Shown: positions 12,779-18,196 of the stretch, piece after piece
How the letters are laid out: each line of letters begins with the position of its first letter
Position numbering within the stretch: the stretch's first letter is position 1
Source: JAOZMY01 sp964577975
Lineage (GTDB): Bacteria; Desulfobacterota; S145-22
Assembly: GCA_964577975.1 (NCBI GenBank)
Contig: CAZOBB010000119.1
Coordinates: forward strand, 1 to 18,196
DNA length: 18,196 nt
Direction: 5' to 3'
The notes under the pieces: generated by a model
Database searches by the model: none
Told to the model about the DNA's origin: nothing
What the model saw: only the letters and a program-made list of their open reading frames with translations
Made by a program: the position numbers and the translations under genes

Positions 12779-12935
12779 GCTTGCAAATCATTCATAAACC
12801 AAGCCGAGTGAAAAAGGCTGCGTAATAGATGTCTGAAAAGCAAAGCATTTTGAACAAGCAGAAGATAAAAGGTGGAAGAGGGTCTTCCAAAGAAAGAAAC
12901 TACCCAAACAACGATCATAAAAGGGAAGGAGTACC

Positions 12936-14018
12936 ATGAAGATCAAACAGGCAATCGCAAAGGTGGTAAGACTGGAAAACCTCTCAGAGACAGAGATGGA
13001 AGAGGTCATGGAAGCAATCATGACCGGCAATGCCACGCCCGCCCAGATTGGTTCCTTCATCACGGCCCTCAGGATCAAGGGAGAAACCTTGGACGAAATC
13101 ACAGGGGCCGCACGGGTTATGCGGGACAAGGCCAGAAAAGTCAAGGTTAACAACCGCCTTGTCAACCTTGATCGTGATGAAATCAATTTGGATGACGAAA
13201 CCATCTTGGACACCTGCGGGACAGGGGGAGACGGCACCAATACTTTCAATGTTTCCACCACCACCGCTTTTGTTGTGGCGGGAGCCGGGGTAATGGTGGC
13301 CAAACATGGTAACAGGGCCGTTTCCAGCCGATGCGGGAGTGCGGATGTTTTGGAAAATTTAGGCGTAAATCTCGATATTGACGTTTCAGATGTTGAGCGG
13401 TGTATCAGGGAGATTGGAATAGGGTTTCTCTACGCCCCTCTATTCCATGGAGCCATGAAATACGCCGCGGGACCCAGACGGGAAATAGGCATAAGAACCC
13501 TCTTCAACCTGCTGGGGCCTCTCACCAATCCCGCCGGGGCCACGGTTCAAGTCTTAGGTCTTTACACCCCCGATCTTACCCGAACCATAGCTCAGGCCCT
13601 TGGACGATTAGGGACAAGGGAGGCCTTTGTGGTTTGCGGAGAAGGTACCTATGATGAAATCAGCATCTGCGGTCCCACGACTGTCTCGCATTTGAAGCAG
13701 GGTCGCGTAAAAAATTTTGAAATAACCCCGGAAGAATTCGGAATTCATCGCGCCGTCCCCGAGACCATCAAGGGGGGAAACGCGAGGGAAAACGCGCACA
13801 TTGTTCGGCAAATACTAAACGGTGAAAAAGGTCCCAAAAGAGACATGGTTCTGCTCAATGCCGCCGCAGCGTTTGTGGTGGCCGGTTTGGACAGCGATTT
13901 CACGCAAGGGATTGAAAGGGCAAAAGATTCCATCGATTCCGGCCGGGCAAGGGAAAAGCTCGATTCCCTTGTGCGACTGACGAACGAAACCAGAAACTTC
14001 GTTTGCAGCGAATCGTAG
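12936..14018 (+). CDS. trpD: Anthranilate phosphoribosyltransferase
   Basis: It joins anthranilate and PRPP to form N-(5-phosphoribosyl)anthranilate. The protein has 360 residues, slightly longer than the usual 330-345; the extra length is partly a 10-15 residue charged insertion (VNNRLVNLDRDEINLDDE, about 71-88) before the PRPP motif. CGTGGDGTNTFNVST (94-108), KHGNRAVSSRCGSADVLE (123-140) and GPLTNPA are the PRPP and anthranilate site signatures. ATG 12936 has a strong SD (GGGAAGGAG) four bases upstream. The gap from trpG (12779-12935) includes a 36-codon ORF (12829-12939) whose stop overlaps this ATG. It has no SD and no recognisable product, so I do not call it. Confidence 0.95.
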   Translation: MKIKQAIAKVVRLENLSETEMEEVMEAIMTGNATPAQIGSFITALRIKGETLDEITGAARVMRDKARKVKVNNRLVNLDRDEINLDDETILDTCGTGGDGTNTFNVSTTTAFVVAGAGVMVAKHGNRAVSSRCGSADVLENLGVNLDIDVSDVERCIREIGIGFLYAPLFHGAMKYAAGPRREIGIRTLFNLLGPLTNPAGATVQVLGLYTPDLTRTIAQALGRLGTREAFVVCGEGTYDEISICGPTTVSHLKQGRVKNFEITPEEFGIHRAVPETIKGGNARENAHIVRQILNGEKGPKRDMVLLNAAAAFVVAGLDSDFTQGIERAKDSIDSGRAREKLDSLVRLTNETRNFVCSES

Positions 14019-14030
14019 GGCTCGGGTATC

Positions 14031-14810
14031 GTGCATTCACAGCTGATAGAAATACTGGCCCACAAGCGAAAAGAGATCGCCACTTTGAAGAAAGTCGGAA
14101 GGCGTTTGGATAGAAGGCATGAACTTTCTCCCCTCCGTGATTTCAAGAAGACACTGAGCACGCATGGCGCTACACGTGTCATTGCCGAGGTAAAATTCGC
14201 CTCGCCTTCCACCGGGCCAATTCGCGTAAAAACCGATCCTGTTTTGATCGGGAAAAGTTATGAAAGGGGTGGTGCATCGGCAATCTCTTTTCTCACGGAC
14301 AAACGTTTCTTTGGCGGCGACTTAAAGCAGCTTCCCCGGTTCAAACAATCACTTTCTCTTCCTGTCCTGCGCAAGGATTTCATCCTCGATCCTTGCCAGG
14401 TAATTGAATCCTTTACCTATGGCGCAGACGCCATTCTCCTGATAGCTAAAATCCTTTCAGAGAAACAGCTCGGGGAATTGATGAATATGGCAAGCGAGCT
14501 GGGGATGGCGGTTCTTACCGAAGTTCACGATGCCTCCGATGTAGAGAAAGCGCTGGCGACCGGTGCCGACATTATAGGGATCAACAACAGGGATCTGGAA
14601 ACCTTTGAGGTGGACATCAAAACGACGGTGGAGCTCGTCCGGATGATTCCCAAGGACCGTTTTATCGTGAGTGAAAGCGGTATAAACTCTGCAGAAGATA
14701 TGCGGCTCTTAAAAAGGATAGGCGTCCATGCGGCACTGGTGGGAACCGCCCTCATGAAGAGTCGCGATCCGGAGGTAAAAACGAAAGAATTGGTCGAGGC
14801 GGCCAAATGA
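14031..14810 (+). CDS. trpC: Indole-3-glycerol phosphate synthase
   Basis: It closes the indole ring: carboxyphenylamino-deoxyribulose 5-phosphate to indole-3-glycerol phosphate. The 259-residue TIM barrel has normal length and is not fused to TrpF. Conserved blocks are VIAEVKFASPSTGPI (catalytic Lys and the SPS phosphate site), LRKDFILDPCQV, GADAILLIAKIL, TEVHDASDVEKAL, GINNRDLETF and VSESGI. The start is GTG at 14031, 12 nt after the trpD stop, with a modest SD (TAGGG). An ATG start in this frame would delete much of the N-terminal helix, so GTG is preferred. Confidence 0.95.
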   Translation: MHSQLIEILAHKRKEIATLKKVGRRLDRRHELSPLRDFKKTLSTHGATRVIAEVKFASPSTGPIRVKTDPVLIGKSYERGGASAISFLTDKRFFGGDLKQLPRFKQSLSLPVLRKDFILDPCQVIESFTYGADAILLIAKILSEKQLGELMNMASELGMAVLTEVHDASDVEKALATGADIIGINNRDLETFEVDIKTTVELVRMIPKDRFIVSESGINSAEDMRLLKRIGVHAALVGTALMKSRDPEVKTKELVEAAK

Positions 14811-14820
14811 GGAGAAGACC

Positions 14821-15465
14821 GTGGTAAAGATCAAGATCTGCGGCATAACCCATAAATCCGATGCGTTCATGGCGGTGGAAATGGGGGTGGATGCCCTCGG
14901 CTTCATCTTTGCCCCCAGCGAAAGGGGCATCCACCCTGAAAAGGCCCGCGAAATTATCCGAAGCCTTCCCCCTTTCGTGCAAACCGTGGGGGTGTTCGTG
15001 AATGAGAAACCGGCAAGGATACACGATTTGATAGCCTTTTGTGGCTTGGATCTTGTGCAACTTCATGGAGATGAACCCCCGCAGATGTGCAACCTATTCA
15101 TGCCACGATGTGTCAAGGCAATACGAGTGCGCTCCCGCTCATCACTTCGAGGGATCGAGTCATATACAGGTAAGGTACGAGCGCTACTTCTCGACACCTA
15201 TTCAGAGGAAAAAAGAGGAGGGACAGGAATCACCTTCAACTGGGACCTTACGGCGGAAGTCAAGAAAGCGGGCATTCCCATTATCCTCGCAGGGGGGCTC
15301 CATCCAAACAATATTAAGGAAGCCATTTTCACTGTTCGCCCTTTCGCAGTGGACATCAACAGCGGAGTAGAAGAGAAACCGGGAAAAAAGAGTCGCCTCC
15401 TCATGGAAGAAATGATTAAAAAAATCACCCAGGTTAATAGAGAAGGAGTCATCCATGAACAATAA
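14821..15465 (+). CDS. trpF: Phosphoribosylanthranilate isomerase
   Basis: It isomerises N-(5-phosphoribosyl)anthranilate to the deoxyribulose form (Amadori rearrangement). The 214-residue TIM barrel has normal length. KICGITHKSDA (4-14) carries the catalytic Cys, VQLHGDEPP lies near residue 80, LLLDTYSEEKRGGTGITFNW carries the catalytic Asp, and LAGGLHPNNI plus VDINSGVEEKPGKK form the phosphate site. The start is GTG, 10 nt after the trpC stop, with AGGAGA upstream. The 3' end overlaps trpB by 11 nt. Confidence 0.95.
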   Translation: MVKIKICGITHKSDAFMAVEMGVDALGFIFAPSERGIHPEKAREIIRSLPPFVQTVGVFVNEKPARIHDLIAFCGLDLVQLHGDEPPQMCNLFMPRCVKAIRVRSRSSLRGIESYTGKVRALLLDTYSEEKRGGTGITFNWDLTAEVKKAGIPIILAGGLHPNNIKEAIFTVRPFAVDINSGVEEKPGKKSRLLMEEMIKKITQVNREGVIHEQ

Positions 15466-16684
15466 GGAAGGTTATTACGGGGAATTTGGAGGTGCCTTTA
15501 TTCCCGAAACCCTTTTCTCCACGCTTGAAGAACTTACGAATGCCTTTCGGCAAGCCAAGGAAGACCCTCAATTTTGGGAGGAATACGAAAAAATCCTATC
15601 CACCTATTCGTGCCGGCCAACCCCCCTTACTTTTGCGGAAAACCTTACCCATAGTTTCGGAACTGCCCGTATCTACATCAAGCGGGAAGACCTGAATCAT
15701 ACCGGTGCCCACAAGATAAACAATGTCATAGGGCAGGGACTCCTTGCAAAAAGGATGGGGAAAACAAGAATCATCGCAGAGACAGGAGCCGGTCAGCACG
15801 GGGTTGCCACGGCAACCATGGCGGCAAGATTTGGATTCCAATGCACCATCTATATGGGAGAGGTGGATAGGGTGCGGCAACGTCCAAATGTCTTCTGGAT
15901 GGAGCGACTGGGTGCCGAAGTCATTCCCGTGAAAAACGGGACCATGATTTTGAAGGACGCCATGAACGAGGCATTGCGGGACTGGATCACTCACCCGGAC
16001 ACTACCCACTACCTTATAGGCACCGCCTGTGGTCCTCATCCCTTCCCAGAGATGGTTACCTACTTCCAGTCGATCATCGGCAAAGAAGCGCGTCGGCAAA
16101 TCGTGGAGCGTGAAGGGAAACTCCCCGGCCGGATTTATGCATGCGTGGGAGGAGGTTCCAATGCCCTTGGCATCTTCCGTGCTTTCTTTGACGACCCTGT
16201 GGAACTCGTAGGGGTCGAGGCGGGTGGTCAGGGTATCAATTCCAGAAAACATGCGGCCCGTCTCGCATCAACAAACGGCAGCATAGGTGTAGCGCATGGA
16301 TACAAAACCTATTTCCTTCATGATCAGGATGGCCAAATGAAAAAAACTCACAGCGTAGCCGCGGGATTGGATTATGTGGGGGTATCCCCTATCCTCGCAT
16401 CCCTAAGAGACAAACGAAAAATCCGGTTTGAGGCAGCCACAGACAACGATGTCTTGAAAGCCTTTTCTTTTGTTGTGAGAAAAGAGGGGCTGATCCCTGC
16501 ACTCGAATCGGCCCACGCCTTTGCGCAGGCCTTCAAAGAGCTTCCCAGCCTCAGTCGGGATGACATTATTCTTATCAACCAGTCAGGGCGGGGAGATAAA
16601 GACATATTCACCATAGCGGACGCCTTAGGAGATCCCGGGTGGCATAAATTCATTAAGGAGAAGGAAAAGGAATATGGAACTTGA
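15455..16684 (+). CDS. trpB: Tryptophan synthase beta chain
   Basis: This PLP enzyme condenses indole, channelled from TrpA, with serine to give tryptophan. The protein has 409 residues and is of the TrpB1 type that pairs with TrpA. The PLP lysine is K87 in HTGAHKINN and the catalytic Glu is E109 in AETGAGQHG. The PLP phosphate loop GGGSNALG and the C-terminal serine motif LINQSGRGDKD are present. Its SD (GAAGGAG, 15442-15448) lies inside trpF, and it overlaps trpF by 11 nt and trpA by 11 nt, giving tight coupling of F, B and A. Confidence 0.97.
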   Translation: MNNKEGYYGEFGGAFIPETLFSTLEELTNAFRQAKEDPQFWEEYEKILSTYSCRPTPLTFAENLTHSFGTARIYIKREDLNHTGAHKINNVIGQGLLAKRMGKTRIIAETGAGQHGVATATMAARFGFQCTIYMGEVDRVRQRPNVFWMERLGAEVIPVKNGTMILKDAMNEALRDWITHPDTTHYLIGTACGPHPFPEMVTYFQSIIGKEARRQIVEREGKLPGRIYACVGGGSNALGIFRAFFDDPVELVGVEAGGQGINSRKHAARLASTNGSIGVAHGYKTYFLHDQDGQMKKTHSVAAGLDYVGVSPILASLRDKRKIRFEAATDNDVLKAFSFVVRKEGLIPALESAHAFAQAFKELPSLSRDDIILINQSGRGDKDIFTIADALGDPGWHKFIKEKEKEYGT

Positions 16685-17468
16685 ATCCTACATTAGGACG
16701 AAAAGGAAACAAAATAAAATTCTTCTAATGACACATATTGTTATAGGATATCCTTCTTTTGGTGAGTGCTTCAAGATCGTAGAAACCATGGTTGAGGCAG
16801 GCGTTGACCTTATGGAGCTTCAGATCCCTTTCTCAGAACCTGTTGCAGACGGCCCTGTGATTCTTAAAGCAAATGAGGTAGCTCTGAGAAAAGGGGTAAC
16901 GGTAAAGGATTGCCTTGACTTTGCGGAAAAGGTGGCTTGTAGGTTCCAAATTCCTTTCCTCGTCATGACATATTACAATATCCCCTTCAAATACGGTGTA
17001 AAGGAATTTGTATCGGCAATAGCCGACAAGGGACTGCAAGGGGCTATTATCCCTGATCTTCCTCCTGAGGAAGCCAAAGAGTATCTGGAAGCCATGTTTT
17101 CCAAAGGTCTTGCACCCGTTTTCATCTTTTCACCCACCTCCTCGGAAAAAAGGATGAAGTATATCGCTTCCCACGCAAGAGGTTTTATCTATTGCGTGGC
17201 AAGGCAGGGGATTACCGGAGCCGAGACAGACTTTTCAGACACTTTGGCGGAATACCTCAACAGATGCCGACGTGCAACCTCTCTGCCTTTGGCTGTGGGA
17301 TTTGGCGTCAAACAGCGTGAGGAAGTCAAATTCTTAGAAGGAAAGGCAGACATCGCCGTTATTGGAACGCAAAGCATTCGGATTGTAGAAGCCAAAGGCA
17401 TTAACGCATTAGGCGCTTTCATCGAAGAAGTACGCCCCTCCCGCAAGCGACGTCGAATACAACCCTGA
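16674..17468 (+). CDS. trpA: Tryptophan synthase alpha chain (divergent)
   Basis: It cleaves indole-3-glycerol phosphate to indole and glyceraldehyde 3-phosphate. The 264-residue TIM barrel has normal length. The catalytic pair is kept: E48 in LMELQIPFSEP and D59 in VADGP, equivalent to Glu49 and Asp60 of the enteric enzyme, as is a Tyr in FIYCVARQG (Y173). Several usual signatures are changed, though: THIVIGYPS for the common YVTAGDP, IPFSEPVADGPVI for IPFSDPLADGPTI, and CVARQGITGAETDF for the SRAGVTG loop. This suggests a divergent subfamily. It is the last gene of the operon, and no convincing intrinsic terminator follows within the next 400 nt. Confidence 0.94.
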   Translation: MELESYIRTKRKQNKILLMTHIVIGYPSFGECFKIVETMVEAGVDLMELQIPFSEPVADGPVILKANEVALRKGVTVKDCLDFAEKVACRFQIPFLVMTYYNIPFKYGVKEFVSAIADKGLQGAIIPDLPPEEAKEYLEAMFSKGLAPVFIFSPTSSEKRMKYIASHARGFIYCVARQGITGAETDFSDTLAEYLNRCRRATSLPLAVGFGVKQREEVKFLEGKADIAVIGTQSIRIVEAKGINALGAFIEEVRPSRKRRRIQP

Positions 17469-17633
17469 GGGATTAAATTGTCCGTGATAGGTGTAGTAGT
17501 CTTGTCTATTACAAGTGATCGCTATTTTCGTGTTTCTTTTCCTTCTCCTGTGTCTTTTACCCGCCGGTCGGGGAAGGGGCGCGCCTCCGGTCTTCTACCG
17601 CCCGGCCTGAGGGCCTTCAGCTCTTCCCTCCCA

Positions 17634-17743
17634 ACTCGTCACTTTTTACTCGTCACTGCCTTTCAGCCTCCTTTTGCCTCTTGCCTTTTGCCTTTTGCCT
17701 ATTGCCTATTGCCCTTCCCCGCTTTCAGCTTGGAGCTTGGAGC
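17634..17743. repeat. Heptamer tandem repeats downstream of trpA
   Basis: ACTCGTCACT occurs twice (17634-17643, 17648-17657) and is the reverse complement of the motif at 8-24. Six perfect tandem heptamers of the form (T)(T/C/A)TTGCC follow (17672-17713), then two AGCTTGG heptamers plus AGC (17727-17743). This lies in the otherwise gene-free stretch 17469-17886. The 108-codon plus-strand frame across it (17478-17804) owes its CLLPFAYCLLPF stretch to the repeats and is not a believable gene. I see no clear terminator for the trp operon here. Confidence 0.75.
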
Positions 17744-17886
17744 CTCTATCAATCCCGAACCGACACCCCATCCAACCGAAAAAATTAACAAACTCAAAAC
17801 CTGACCCCGGGTTTCTCTCTCCTCTCAGAATCTAAGATTCATGACTCCACGGAACACCAGCAAACTGGCACAACTTGCGACTATCA

Positions 17887-17915
17887 TTGACATAAAAAAA
17901 TTTTTATTATAATAT
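17887..17915 (+). promoter_or_regulatory. Promoter of the DUF4332-type gene
   Basis: TTGACA (17887-17892) is followed by TAATAT (17910-17915) at 17 bp, or by a perfect TATAAT (17908-17913) at 15 bp. The spacer is pure A/T. The resulting leader of about 130 nt contains a GGAACA/TGTTCC hairpin (18017-18033) ending 7 nt before the AAAGGAGG SD. Confidence 0.65.
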
Positions 17916-18055
17916 TTATCTATGTTAACCATCACCTTTCATTACAGTGGAAACATCTTCGATAAGGTTGAAGAATAGACGTATGAGAAGGCGACAAAGC
18001 ATAATGCAATAACCGCGGAACATCCTTTGTTCCAATAAAAAAAGGAGGACGATTC

Positions 18056-18196
18056 ATGGCAAAACTGGCAGATATCGAAGGCATCGGGGAAGCGTACGCG
18101 GCGAAGTTAGAGGCGGCGGGGGTCACATCCCTGGAAGATTTCCTGAAGAAGTGCGCGGACAAAAAGGGCCGGAAGGCAATGGCGGAAAAGACGGGC
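18056..18196 (+). CDS. DUF4332-like helix-hairpin-helix protein (partial, 5' end)
   Basis: Only the first 47 codons are in the window; the frame is open at the right edge. MAKLADIEGIGEAYAAKLEAAGVTSLEDFLKKCADKKGRKAMAEKTG matches the DUF4332 pattern. A helix-hairpin-helix turn (IEGIG-x-YAAKL) is followed by a second helical unit with G-R-x-x-x-A-E-K-T-G. Such motifs resemble the DNA-binding repeats of polymerases and ligases, but DUF4332 proteins have no established function. ATG 18056 has an ideal AAAGGAGG (18041-18048) and its own promoter, so it is a separate transcription unit from the trp genes. Confidence 0.82.
   Translation, partial: MAKLADIEGIGEAYAAKLEAAGVTSLEDFLKKCADKKGRKAMAEKTG

Noticed and set aside
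12829..12939. 36-codon frame whose stop overlaps the trpD start
   Set aside because: No SD, no hydrophobic or catalytic pattern, no aromatic codon cluster and no following terminator, so neither a convincing gene nor a fourth leader peptide.
17560..17625. Terminator for the trp operon in the GC-rich stretch
   Set aside because: Only short stems (GGCC/GGCC, CTGA/TCAG) and no T-run; the true end may be factor-dependent or unseen.
17478..17804. 108-codon plus-strand frame after trpA
   Set aside because: Its length and CLLPFAYCLLPF stretch come from the heptamer repeats; there is no SD or domain.
1..18196. CRISPR array, insertion sequence, tRNA or rRNA
   Set aside because: No regularly spaced long repeats, transposase frame, terminal inverted repeats or cloverleaf-like sequence were seen on either strand.

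Overview
The window is a compact aromatic amino acid supercluster, probably from an anaerobic member of the Desulfobacterota (former Deltaproteobacteria). Three things suggest this: archaeal-type first steps of the shikimate pathway (ADH synthase plus 3-dehydroquinate synthase II) in an otherwise bacterial operon, a signal-less reductive-dehalogenase-like iron-sulfur protein next door, and intergenic DNA built of 7-9 nt short tandem repeats. The assignment is inference from gene content. No ribosomal RNA or other phylogenetic marker is present.

Layout. 1-156: short-period repeats. 157-726 (+): secreted tryptophan-rich protein with a Pro/Arg tail. 735-1925 (-): cytosolic reductive-dehalogenase-like protein with its own promoter. 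1926-2516: divergent control region with a TTGACA box, a 28-codon leader peptide carrying Tyr6-Phe-Trp, and a terminator. 2517-4113: aroK and aroC. 4114-4369: a second leader (Phe-Tyr-Phe-Tyr-Asp-Trp) and terminator. 4370-10463: ADH synthase, pheA, tyrA, DHQ synthase II, a remnant that looks like aroD, aroE and aroA. 10464-10712: a third leader (Trp-Trp-Trp) and terminator. 10713-17468: trpE-G-D-C-F-B-A. 17469-17886: repeat-rich non-coding DNA. 17887-18196: a promoter and the start of a DUF4332-type helix-hairpin-helix gene that runs off the end.

How it works together. The cluster encodes nearly the whole route from aspartate semialdehyde and a deoxy-ketohexose phosphate to chorismate, then to prephenate, phenylpyruvate, the tyrosine precursor and tryptophan. 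The one missing chorismate step is 3-dehydroquinate dehydratase, whose apparent remnant lies at 8068-8322. Transaminases for the last Phe/Tyr step are also absent.

The most striking feature is regulatory. Three ribosome-mediated transcription attenuators lie in series on one strand, each with a leader peptide of different codon composition and each ahead of a matching block: common-pathway genes, entry plus Phe/Tyr genes, and trp genes. For all three I could trace mutually exclusive terminator and antiterminator pairings by hand. The trp one resolves into a six-segment relay rather than the classical four. The second leader is odd because its reading frame has no stop before the terminator.
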